Shown in pieces: positions 1-6,672 of a stretch of DNA of 16,885 nucleotides. Location: positions 1 through 16,885 of the forward strand of contig JAYSBP010000021.1 of assembly GCA_041915365.1 (NCBI GenBank), given 5' to 3'. This DNA comes from UBA6016 sp041915365. GTDB taxonomy: Bacteria; Campylobacterota; Campylobacteria; Campylobacterales; UBA6016. Position numbers and translations under genes: made by a program. Below the pieces are notes generated by a model. The model saw only the letters and a program-made list of their open reading frames with translations. It searched no databases and was not told the origin of the DNA. Every line of letters starts with the position of its first letter. Position 1 is the first letter of the stretch.

Positions 1-51
1 ATAAAAAGCCTATGAATGTTTATCTTGAGGGGATGAGAAAAGAGGTTAAAA

Positions 52-666
52 ATGTTGCGTAATGTGGCAGATTTGAATATGAAGATAAATTCTGAAAAAA
101 GTGTCTTGACAAGTGGTGGCGGTTTAATATTGATTGATGAGTATGAATTATTTATGCACCCAGAATGGCAGAGAATTTTTCCAAATATACTTATTAATAT
201 TTTAAAAGATGACTTTTTAAAGGAAAGAAAACTACACATAGTTTTTTCATCACACTCTCCATTTTTGTTATCCGACATCCCTTTCGATAATATAATTTTT
301 GTAAACAAAGATGAAAATGGGCAGTGCAAAGTGGTCGATGGACTAAGAGATAAAAAGCAGACGTTCGGGGCAAATATTCACACACTGCTTGGTGATGCAT
401 TTTTTATGGAAGATGGCCTAATGGGTCAATATGCAAAAACTAAAATCAATGAGCTCATAGATCATCTAAACAGCAAAGAATCACCGATAAAAGATAATGA
501 TGAAGCCCAAAGATATATCAATATCATAGGTGAGCCGATACTAAAAAAACAGCTTCAAAGGATGTTGGATAGCAAAAGGCTTTCAAAGATAGACGAAATA
601 GACTTGTTAAAGGCGCAGGTGTCTGAAATTCAGCAAAAAATCAATAAATTGGAAAATGGCAAATGA
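52..666 (+). CDS. ptuA: C-terminal part of a Septu PtuA-like ABC/AAA ATPase, probably broken upstream
   Basis: Seen: a Walker B segment LILIDEYELFMHPEWQ near residues 25-40 and a switch-histidine segment VFSSHSPFLLSDIP near residues 64-77, followed by a charged, coiled-coil-like C-terminus. Family knowledge: this order (Walker B, acidic residues, HPEWQ, SSHSP) is the C-terminal half of OLD/PtuA-type ATPases that act with an HNH nuclease in Septu anti-phage defence. The Walker A half is missing. All three forward frames contain a stop between bases 2 and 62, so the reading frame cannot simply continue from the left edge. The ATG at 52 may be only an internal methionine of a disrupted gene. The stop overlaps the HNH start in an ATGA, so the two were translationally coupled. 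Family assignment is fairly sure; the specific Septu label rests on the neighbour. Confidence 0.7.
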   Translation: MLRNVADLNMKINSEKSVLTSGGGLILIDEYELFMHPEWQRIFPNILINILKDDFLKERKLHIVFSSHSPFLLSDIPFDNIIFVNKDENGQCKVVDGLRDKKQTFGANIHTLLGDAFFMEDGLMGQYAKTKINELIDHLNSKESPIKDNDEAQRYINIIGEPILKKQLQRMLDSKRLSKIDEIDLLKAQVSEIQQKINKLENGK

Positions 667-1562
667 CCAAAATTGCCGCCAAATCAAAATCCATCAATCA
701 GCTTGCGAGCGAGCACTGTGCACGCTTAAAAAGCTATATTGAGCAGGCAGATACAAACTATAAACTTGATGATTTAAATTGTGATTTATTACATATTTTC
801 GATATGGATTTTGAGCAAATTGTAACTGCTTTGCCGAAGTCAATGAGAGAGCTAATTCCTAAAGCTCCCAATAGTTACACTTCTTCAATCCTATCTCTGA
901 AAAAACTATATGAAGTATTCAGAAATAAATGGTCATCAATAATTATGGAAGAACTAAATCTTAATGTTTGCCCATATTGCAACAGAGAATATATCTTTAA
1001 ATTTGAAGACACTAAAAAAGCAGAAGCTAGGGTTATAGCCACTTTCGACCATTATTACGACAAAGATTCATATCCATTTTTGGCAGTAAGTTTTTTCAAC
1101 TTAATTCCATGCTGTAGTTTATGTAATTCTAAATTCAAACACTCTGAAAATTTTTACAAAAAATTGCATCTACATCCATATGAAGAATCATTTAACGACA
1201 GGGCAAAATTTCATTTAAAAATAGAAAATTGTGATTTTTGCCATTTGGAGGATGGCTTTGAAGTAAAGTTATTCCCAAATAATTCAAATGATGATGTTGT
1301 AAAAAACTCAATAGCTACTTTCAGGCTTGATAATTTATACAAACACCACAAAGACATCGTTTTGGAACTTATACAGAAGGCTGAAATTTATAACGAAAGC
1401 TATATTGATGAGCTAATGAAGAATTACGAAGGAACTCTTTTTAAAAATCGTAATGATTTAATACGGTTGATTTTTGGCGGCTATATTACAGATGAAGAGA
1501 TAAGCAAAAGACCGCTCTCAAAATTCACAAAAGACATTTTGGAACAATTGGAAATTATTTAA
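663..1562 (+). CDS. ptuB: HNH endonuclease, Septu PtuB-like
   Basis: A 299-residue protein. Seen: a zinc/HNH core with CPYC at residues 103-106, DHYYDK with His130, YPFLAVSFFNLIP containing Asn146, and CCSLCNSKFKH at 150-160. This CPYC...DH...NLIP.C..CN layout is that of HNH nucleases paired with an ATPase in Septu and in some retron systems. Expected role: DNA cleavage in the cytoplasm when the partner ATPase senses phage infection. It overlaps the ATPase stop by 4 bases. If the ATPase is broken, as the upstream stops suggest, this nuclease may be an orphan. The residues before and after the core have no motif I recognise. An alternative is a retron-associated HNH effector, but no reverse transcriptase is in view. 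Confidence 0.8.
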   Translation: MTKIAAKSKSINQLASEHCARLKSYIEQADTNYKLDDLNCDLLHIFDMDFEQIVTALPKSMRELIPKAPNSYTSSILSLKKLYEVFRNKWSSIIMEELNLNVCPYCNREYIFKFEDTKKAEARVIATFDHYYDKDSYPFLAVSFFNLIPCCSLCNSKFKHSENFYKKLHLHPYEESFNDRAKFHLKIENCDFCHLEDGFEVKLFPNNSNDDVVKNSIATFRLDNLYKHHKDIVLELIQKAEIYNESYIDELMKNYEGTLFKNRNDLIRLIFGGYITDEEISKRPLSKFTKDILEQLEII

Positions 1563-1919
1563 GCAACCCTTAATAAAACACGTCCTATCATTACCCCGTC
1601 TTGGTCATTCAATTGGCTGATTAAGATAATAATCTAAGTTTTGGAGATACACGCACATAAATAAAACAGGCTAAAAAGTAAAAACAGACATAACATGGGC
1701 ATATATAAATAAGACATAAAAAACGAAGCCGCACATATAAAAAGAATTAAAACGAAAAACATTAGGCAAACTACAAACAAAAAATAAATACACAAGCCCG
1801 CTAAAATAAAAATAAAAAAATCAAGCCAAACAAACATAATTAATATTGTCAAAAACTTTTGTGTATTAACGCTTGCATACTCCTATACACTTTAATATCA
1901 AAAGTCTAGGCACTCCGTA
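1563..1919. other. AT-rich non-coding spacer
   Basis: No convincing gene. Between about 1660 and 1850 the top strand is extremely A-rich and T/G-poor. It therefore has a T-rich open frame on the minus strand (72 codons, almost all Phe/Leu/Ile/Cys), which I regard as a composition artefact. This stretch separates the defence pair from the replication module and may hold the left boundary of the integrative element. No attachment-site repeat was recognised. Confidence 0.5.
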
Positions 1920-1998
1920 TCTAAAACTAAAAGCGGTCACTTTTTGCCAATGTTGGGCCTTTGGCCCCGCTTGGCAAATAAAGACCGCAATGTTTAGA
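1920..1998. repeat. Large nested inverted repeat upstream of rep; candidate replication origin
   Basis: Four nested arms were read by eye: TCTAAA (1920-1925) with TTTAGA (1993-1998); GCGGTC (1933-1938) with GACCGC (1983-1988); TTGCCAA (1944-1950) with TTGGCAA (1971-1977); and GGGCC (1955-1959) with GGCCC (1963-1967) around TTT. The structure is GC-richer than its surroundings and lies about 90 bases before the Rep start. Rolling-circle replicons commonly place their nick site on such a cruciform close to rep. That it is the double-strand origin is inference; a terminator or attachment site is possible. Confidence 0.5.
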
Positions 1999-2018
1999 GC
2001 CTTTGATTATTCCTTTTG

Positions 2019-2074
2019 GTTTGGGGTATTAGTAACACCCCTTCCCAAACGCCAATTAATTTAATTATTAATTG
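2019..2074. promoter_or_regulatory. Two further dyads immediately before rep, possible operator
   Basis: GTTTGGG (2019-2025) can pair with CCCAAAC (2044-2050), or GGGGT (2023-2027) with ACCCC (2037-2041). Directly after this, CAATTAAT (2053-2060) and ATTAATTG (2067-2074) form a perfect inverted repeat around TTAATT, ending where the rep ribosome-binding site GAGGA begins (2074-2078). The placement suggests control of rep expression or a Rep-binding site. No binding protein can be named. Confidence 0.4.
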
Positions 2075-2086
2075 AGGAATTCAAAC

Positions 2087-3481
2087 ATGACAAATATTGT
2101 CAAAGATATAAAAATGGTATCTGGGATAGATACGCTGTACTTCTTTGTGGAGTCAAACGAAAACTATGAAGAGCTATTTTTGGAACTGCTGGACCAGTGC
2201 CAAGATAGTATGGATAGGTTTACCCGTAACGAGGTAAGTTATAAAAATGAAGATATAAGCGCAGATGTTAACGGCGTTACGCTCTGGTTTTTAGGCAAGG
2301 GGCAGGGCTTTTATTGGTTTAGAGACGCTAGCCGCTTTTTTAAAATAGGTTTCAAAGACAGAAACACAAACAAAGGTTTACACAATATTCAAGTGCAACT
2401 ATACGCAAAGGGGATATATACCGTAGGAATAAAAAGTGTAGTCGCCCTTATAGACTCTATGCTGGATGGGTATGTAACTGAGTTTAAACCAGTAACGAGA
2501 GCTGATATAAACGCATTTGTATCCGTTGATTTTTCCACTGTCTCAAAAGATATGTTCGTCACTAGAAAAAAGCAGTTTAGAGAGTTTAACGCTATAGGCT
2601 CTAAAAGCTCAACGAATTCTATATACATAGGTAAAAAGCCTTTCTTGCTTCGTTTGCATGATAAAAAACTGGAGCTATTTTCTAAAAAAGAGAAGATAGA
2701 GCTAATGGATGAGTATCTATCGGGATATGACATAAATATACAAGACGCAGAGCCACTATGGAACGTGGAGTTTGAATTGCACAGGGTTCATCTAAAAGGG
2801 TTTGGAATATCAACTGTCGAGGAGCTACTGGCTAACGCCGATAATCTTTTTAAAAAATGCATGGATGATATAAGGCTCATAGACCCAAACACTCTTTCAA
2901 AAGAGATGATAGATGGCGGACACTCCAACAGGGCGGAAACCTTGCCCGTGTGGAATAGTATAAAAGAGGGATATAGCTTTGAAGCCTTTGCCCAGTCTAC
3001 TATAACACTGGAACGCCTAAAACGAAAAGAGTACAAATATACCGAACAAAAAGCCATTGAGGAGCATGTAGCACTAGGCAGAAAAGCCAAACTTAACGGC
3101 ATAGTCATAGGTACACCTTTTTATGAAGAGGTGGAGAGAAAAATAGCTGAGGGCTTCAATAAAAAAAGCAGACTCAAAGAAGAGCTGGAGAAGCTAAAAG
3201 AGCGTTCCAATGATTTTAAAGTCTATGATACAGAGAGTGGAGAAACATACACCGCTAGAATCGACAAAGATACAAACTCTATATATAGATTAAATCCAGT
3301 CGTAAGCTTTGCAAAGATGGGAGATTATGAGCTATTCAAAGAGCATGAGAGGCTAATCGGAGAGCTTCTAAAACACAACATTAACTCAGTAGAAGAAAAA
3401 ACGGCGGTTTATAAAGTCCAAATATCAAGGGCAGAGCTAATCAAACGGGGGCTTATCGAAGATGAGCCTATGCCGTTTTAG
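2087..3481 (+). CDS. Rolling-circle replication initiator, Rep_trans-like
   Basis: A 464-residue protein from the ATG at 2087, chosen because GAGGA sits about 8 bases upstream; a TTG at 2072 lacks such a site. Seen: VTRADINAFVSVDF near residues 136-149, SIYIGKKPFLLRLHDKKLEL near 178-197, and WNVEFELHR near 225-233. This series (R-x-D...VDF, IYIG...R..DK, and a W..EFE strand) matches the replication initiation factor family Rep_trans, found in plasmids, filamentous phages and integrative elements. Expected role: site-specific nicking at the origin for rolling-circle replication of the excised element. The C-terminal 150 residues are charged and helical, with no motif I recognise. The excisionase-like gene and integrase follow on the same strand, forming one module. 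Confidence 0.7.
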   Translation: MTNIVKDIKMVSGIDTLYFFVESNENYEELFLELLDQCQDSMDRFTRNEVSYKNEDISADVNGVTLWFLGKGQGFYWFRDASRFFKIGFKDRNTNKGLHNIQVQLYAKGIYTVGIKSVVALIDSMLDGYVTEFKPVTRADINAFVSVDFSTVSKDMFVTRKKQFREFNAIGSKSSTNSIYIGKKPFLLRLHDKKLELFSKKEKIELMDEYLSGYDINIQDAEPLWNVEFELHRVHLKGFGISTVEELLANADNLFKKCMDDIRLIDPNTLSKEMIDGGHSNRAETLPVWNSIKEGYSFEAFAQSTITLERLKRKEYKYTEQKAIEEHVALGRKAKLNGIVIGTPFYEEVERKIAEGFNKKSRLKEELEKLKERSNDFKVYDTESGETYTARIDKDTNSIYRLNPVVSFAKMGDYELFKEHERLIGELLKHNINSVEEKTAVYKVQISRAELIKRGLIEDEPMPF

Positions 3482-3491
3482 GGGGTAGGCC

Positions 3492-3821
3492 GTGAATATA
3501 GGACTGGAAAATCTGGAACTAATCCCAAAACTCCTTGAAGAGCTACTAAGCATCAAAGGACAGATGGAAAATCTAAACACAAAGAGATGGTACACGGTCG
3601 AAGAGGTCGCAAATTATCTGGGCTACTCCAAAGACCATATATACAAACTAAAAAATGACTCGTTTATTGAAAACATCCACTTTTACAAAAAGGGCGGTAA
3701 AATTCTATTCGATAGGGTTGCCGTCGATGAGTGGGTTGTGAAAGGAGAAACAACCGATGAAGCTCTACGAACGGGGCGGGAAGTTGTGGATAGACTTCTT
3801 CTATCAGTCAAAAAGATATAG
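3492..3821 (+). CDS. Excisionase-like helix-turn-helix DNA-binding protein
   Basis: A 109-residue protein with a GTG start preceded by a G-rich TAGGGGGTAG. Residues about 32-80 (WYTVEEVANYLGYSKDHIYK, then ENIHFYKKGGKILFDR and a terminal AVDEWV) match the HTH_17/AlpA-type winged-helix domain of excisionases. The N-terminal 30 residues resemble a short coiled coil. The C-terminus overlaps the integrase start by 65 bases in another frame, which implies coupled expression. Expected role: directionality factor for the integrase, and possibly a regulator of rep. It could instead be a plain regulator of the MerR/HTH_17 group. Confidence 0.75.
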   Translation: MNIGLENLELIPKLLEELLSIKGQMENLNTKRWYTVEEVANYLGYSKDHIYKLKNDSFIENIHFYKKGGKILFDRVAVDEWVVKGETTDEALRTGREVVDRLLLSVKKI

Positions 3822-4628
3822 AAGAAGCTTAGAACTTGAAGCAACCAAAGCAAATACCAAGCTAGCCCAGACAAAAATAATCCCAGAGATAGTTTATAAA
3901 CTAAATCAGGGAACGTTCTTTGAATTAGAGAAAAAGAAAGTGAACGAAGATATTACGGTCGATGAGATGGCTAAGATGTCGTTTGAGATGCATAAGCATG
4001 AGAGACGAGAGCTAACCCGAAAGGGAATAGAGGGCTATTATAAAAATCGCATCAAAAAACAGTTTGGTGGCAGAAAAGTAACAAGTATCAAGGCTTCAGA
4101 GCTTGCGCTCTGGCAAAGTAAACTTCTTGACAGCTTGGCCACAAAAACAGTTAAGGACATTCGGACGGTATTTAATACGATACTGGAAGATGCGCTAAGA
4201 GATGAGATTATCACTAAAAACCCTTTTCGGCTCGTGAAATCTCCGATATTAACGGATGTCATAGAGAAAAATCCGTTTAGCGTAGAAGAGATATTTAAAA
4301 TCTTGGAACATGCGGATGAGAAAATGAGAGCGTTTTTCGCTCTCGGCTTTTTTACTGGTATGCGAACGGGCGAGCTTATCGGCCTTAAATGGTGCGATAT
4401 AGACTTCAACGAAGCAACCCTAAGAGTCGAGAGAAGCAGAAGGGAGGGCATTGAGAGTCTGCCGAAAACAAAAAACAGTATTAGAGAAATCGAAATACTG
4501 GACGCTCTTATGCCGTATCTTAAGCATCACAGGGCCATTTCAAGAGACGACCAAATATATGTATTCGAGACATATATGGGAAAACCGTTGTGGGGTGATG
4601 TTTAAAATGAGACTTTCTAAAAAGAAAG
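3757..4628 (+). pseudogene. Tyrosine recombinase (integrase), truncated and frameshifted
   Basis: The open frame runs 3757-4605 (282 residues). Its ATG has AAAGGAG about 12 bases upstream. Seen: an arm-binding N-terminus (KLWIDFFYQSKRYRRSL), a SAM-like core-binding region (about 66-160), and a catalytic domain starting with FFTGMRTGELIGLKW (Arg203) and the Lys loop LPKTKNS. The frame stops right after GKPLWGDV, before the H-x-x-R, H/W and Tyr motifs, so the protein cannot be catalytically complete. In the +1 frame the DNA continues as FKMRLSKK up to about 4627, which would fit the next helix of this family, so a one-base shift near 4600 is likely. Sequence resembling the Mu-like left end then begins. 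Family assignment is firm; the order of events is inferred. Confidence 0.8.
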
Positions 4629-4901
4629 TGACAAATCTACTAAGCCCCTATAAATACGAAATCCTAGCCTCTTAAAGTCGCATTATTTTTGACAAACTAA
4701 TGTTTAAGTTTTATTCCACATTTCTACACTTTTCTTGCACATAGATTTTTTAAGCACGATAACAAAAAATAGATACATAACTTTATACTGTCGGCGGTGT
4801 GTGGTGTTTTTAGCGTACTATGTGTGATTGTTGTAGGATTGGAGAAATGGACAAAATACTTATGGACATTTTTAACTTATGGACAAACTTATGGACATTT
4901 T
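4629..4901. other. Left-end non-coding region of the prophage
   Basis: About 270 bases without a supported gene. It starts with TGACAAAT and has a second TGACAAAC at 4690. It contains ATACGAAA (4654-4661), which resembles part of the Mu transposase-binding consensus, and TTTCTACA (4721-4728), identical to a half-site in the early operator. It ends in the ATGGACA array listed separately. Likely use: transposase binding sites at the left end. The individual matches are short and could be chance. Confidence 0.45.
4847..4897. repeat. Four direct copies of ATGGACA at the prophage left end
   Basis: ATGGACA occurs at 4847-4853, 4862-4868, 4879-4885 and 4891-4897. The last three extend to ACTTATGGACA. 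The array lies between the prophage left end and the stop of the first leftward gene. Repeated short sites near a terminus are typical transposase end-binding sites of Mu-like elements. The assignment is by position and would need a matching array at the right end. Confidence 0.55.
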
Positions 4902-5441
4902 TTATATTTGTGACATTAATTTCTTTGTCATATTTTCAACAATATCTTCGGGGATATTATCTTGATATTTTTGGAGCCATCCCGTAAAATACAGTAGAGC
5001 ACCATATCTTCCTTTATCTGTTTTTGCCTTTTCCAGCTTTGCTAGTGCAGATATTATCTTCACATCAATAAGTTTTATGTAACACTCTCTAGACATAGCT
5101 TCAACAATATCTATCATTGTGGTGCTTTGTTCTACGAAGCCATATGTATTTTTTAATGTTGCACAATTCTTTTTACATACCGATACCCTCGATATAACTG
5201 TATCAATGTTTTTGCTCTTATAAATAATTTGTAGGCTTTCTGTGTATATTTCAATAACTCTTAAAACAAGTGGGGTATCACCAATTTTACAACTAAATAC
5301 AATCTCTAAGCCCTCAATCTCAACTGTTATATTATTATGTGTTACACACACCACTTCATCTGGTTTTTGGGATAGTGTTTTTGGTGCAAACACATACCAC
5401 AACATGGCAGATATTATGACAATAAACAGAATAGTGACCAT
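4902..5441 (-). CDS. Membrane-anchored protein of unknown function, co-transcribed with the repressor
   Basis: A 179-residue protein; ATG at 5441 preceded by AAAGG at a normal distance. Residues 2-19 (VTILFIVIISAMLWYVFA) form one hydrophobic N-terminal segment, so the remainder probably lies outside the cytoplasmic membrane as a single-pass anchored domain. Six cysteines follow, including CKKNC near 108-112 and REC near 133, which could form disulphides in the periplasm. It begins 10 bases after the repressor stop on the same strand and should therefore be expressed in the lysogen. Genes in this slot often alter the host surface or block superinfection, but nothing in the sequence proves that here. 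I do not recognise the family. Confidence 0.75.
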   Translation of the reverse strand: MVTILFIVIISAMLWYVFAPKTLSQKPDEVVCVTHNNITVEIEGLEIVFSCKIGDTPLVLRVIEIYTESLQIIYKSKNIDTVISRVSVCKKNCATLKNTYGFVEQSTTMIDIVEAMSRECYIKLIDVKIISALAKLEKAKTDKGRYGALLYFTGWLQKYQDNIPEDIVENMTKKLMSQI

Positions 5442-5451
5442 CCTACTGCCT

Positions 5452-6126
5452 TTATTTAAATAACAACGGTGTGCCGAATCTAAGTACAGCCACCACCTTA
5501 CCTATAATGTCAAATTCTATTTGAGAGTCGCCAGCTTCATACCAAAACGAGTCATATAGTTGGTTATCGGAAATAATTTTGACCTTACGCCCTTGAAAAT
5601 GAAGCCTCTTGATATATACTCCGCCGTCATAGGCTATAAGATATATGTCTCCTACCTCCACTATATTACTTCCATTTTTCGTCTGGACGAAAGCGATATC
5701 ACCACCTCGCAATGTCGGCTCCATGCTATCGCCTGCAATGCGAATAGCCGCAAGGTGCGGACGCAAAAAGTCACTAGGAAATATGCGGGGGTCTATAATT
5801 AGATTGTCCTTGCTATTTATAAGCATATTTGAAAAACCAGCAGCGCTACCACACCCGGCATAGGCATCTATCATAGGAACTGCAAAGCTAGTATTGTTTT
5901 GCGGTGTTTGAGTATTGAGTTTCATAGAACCTTTACCAAAAACCAACCAACCCGCATCTATGTCGAAAATTTTCTCTATTTCTTCTGCAATTTCTACACT
6001 AACTTTTTGTTTGCCGCTTTCAATGTCTCTCATCTGAGACTGTTTTAATCCTATCTTTTCTCCAAATTTTTCCTGTGTCAGTCCTAATGTTTTCCGTACT
6101 TCTTTAAGTCTCAAAGATGCCGACAT
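5452..6126 (-). CDS. Phage repressor, HTH plus LexA/S24 peptidase domain (CI-like)
   Basis: A 224-residue protein. The N-terminal XRE-type HTH spans about residues 5-60 (LKEVRKTLGLTQEKFGEKIG, then QSQMRDIESGKQ). The C-terminal S24 domain has the Ser motif GDSMEPT (Ser134), the Lys in VYIKRL (Lys173) and a candidate self-cleavage Ala90-Gly91 in DAYAGCG. Role: binds the operator between it and the early genes to hold lysogeny. Cleavage stimulated by RecA after DNA damage would induce the prophage, unlike the Mu c repressor, which lacks this peptidase. The start is supported by AAAGGAAAG just upstream. The membrane protein follows it in an operon. Confidence 0.92.
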   Translation of the reverse strand: MSASLRLKEVRKTLGLTQEKFGEKIGLKQSQMRDIESGKQKVSVEIAEEIEKIFDIDAGWLVFGKGSMKLNTQTPQNNTSFAVPMIDAYAGCGSAAGFSNMLINSKDNLIIDPRIFPSDFLRPHLAAIRIAGDSMEPTLRGGDIAFVQTKNGSNIVEVGDIYLIAYDGGVYIKRLHFQGRKVKIISDNQLYDSFWYEAGDSQIEFDIIGKVVAVLRFGTPLLFK

Positions 6127-6154
6127 CTACTTTCCTTTTTTGGATATTGATTTT

Positions 6155-6197
6155 TTTCTACAAATATCTTGACAATGTAGAAATATTTCTATATACT
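6155..6197 (+). promoter_or_regulatory. Early promoter with overlapping repressor operator
   Basis: TTGACA (6169-6174), 17 bases, then TATACT (6192-6197): a near-consensus sigma-70 promoter reading toward the early genes. The perfect 14-base palindrome TAGAAATATTTCTA (6178-6191) fills the spacer. Half-sites TTTCTACA (6155-6162), TGTAGAAA (6176-6183) and TTTCTATA (6186-6193) surround it. A protein bound there would block RNA polymerase. The leftward repressor promoter must lie in the same area but I could not place it with confidence. Confidence 0.75.
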
Positions 6198-6242
6198 AAC
6201 ATCACTTTTTAAGGATTTTAAACAAATTAAACAAAAAGTTTA

Positions 6243-6400
6243 GGTTTGGTCTTAAAAGTTTGGGCGAGAGCCTGTCCTCGGGTTGAGGCGAATGACTGAC
6301 ACGGCAATAAGTCGTGGTTAGAGTCTAGGGGGTTGCCACCATATAGCAGATTTTAGAGTTTTTTGAGTGGGTAGCTGCCTATTTTAAAAACTCTAAAAAA
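6243..6400 (+). ncRNA. Structured leader of the early transcript, candidate RNA element
   Basis: Downstream of the early promoter and upstream of the first early gene lie roughly 260 untranslated bases. They contain GGGC-GAGA-GCCT (6262-6273), a hairpin with a GNRA-type loop; CCTC/GAGG (6276-6279 and 6285-6288); GACT/AGTC (6294-6297 and 6322-6325) enclosing CACG/CGTG (6300-6303 and 6313-6316); and GCAA in that loop (6304-6307), which can pair with TTGC at 6333-6336 as a pseudoknot. A 13-bp stem TTTTAGAGTTTTT/AAAAACTCTAAAA (6351-6363 and 6386-6398) follows. The segment is GC-richer than its flanks. No known RNA family was recognised. A role in early-gene control or as a transpositional enhancer is inference. 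Confidence 0.45.
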
Positions 6401-6456
6401 ATTCCAAATCCTCACAGTTGTGATAAAAATTTTATATTAGTAGTAAGGAGGTGTTC

Positions 6457-6672
6457 ATGAACATACAAGAACTGTTAAAAGAGCAGGGATATAGCATCAA
6501 GAACTATGCATATAGTCGGAGCCTTGACTATGATACGCTTAAAAAAGTGATATACGGCGTATATGACGGTAAGCGAAAAGGTCAAGCGAGGAAATGTGTA
6601 GAGGCTCTATATCGTGACGGTCTACTCCCGCCACATCATCCAATGCATGACAAGATAGCAGGGGTGGCGTGA
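6457..6672 (+). CDS. Small phage regulator, BcepMu gp16 / Ner-like
   Basis: A 71-residue protein. The ATG at 6457 is chosen over the in-frame GTG at 6451 because AAGGAGGT (6445-6452) is correctly spaced for it and overlaps the GTG. Seen: a helix-rich fold NIQELLKEQGYSIKNYAYSR, then DYDTLKKVIYGVYDGKRKGQ and a helical tail. This resembles the BcepMu gp16 family, which sits just before the transposase in many Mu-like phages and has an HTH-type fold. Expected role: early regulator acting like Mu Ner to switch between repressor and early transcription. Its stop overlaps the transposase start by one base. The family match is by pattern and position. Confidence 0.65.
   Translation: MNIQELLKEQGYSIKNYAYSRSLDYDTLKKVIYGVYDGKRKGQARKCVEALYRDGLLPPHHPMHDKIAGVA

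Larger units (their letters stand above)
1920..4628 (+). mobile_element. Integrative element core (rep, xis-like, int), interrupted
   Basis: Rep, a small HTH protein and a tyrosine integrase lie head to tail on one strand, with a cruciform upstream of rep. This is the backbone of an integrating element that replicates by a rolling circle when excised. The Septu-like pair upstream would be its cargo; that link is positional only. The right part, including the end of the integrase, is missing from the window, probably displaced by the Mu-like prophage. Exact ends are unknown because no flanking direct repeat is visible. Confidence 0.5.

Noticed and set aside
1634..1852. Minus-strand ORF encoding a 72-residue, almost wholly hydrophobic peptide
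   Set aside because: It arises from an extremely T-rich strand where Phe/Leu/Ile codons and the lack of stops are expected; it starts at TTG without a ribosome-binding site.
1873..2064. Plus-strand ORF of 63 codons upstream of rep
   Set aside because: It runs through the inverted repeats, has no ribosome-binding site, and its codons follow the dyad rather than a protein pattern.
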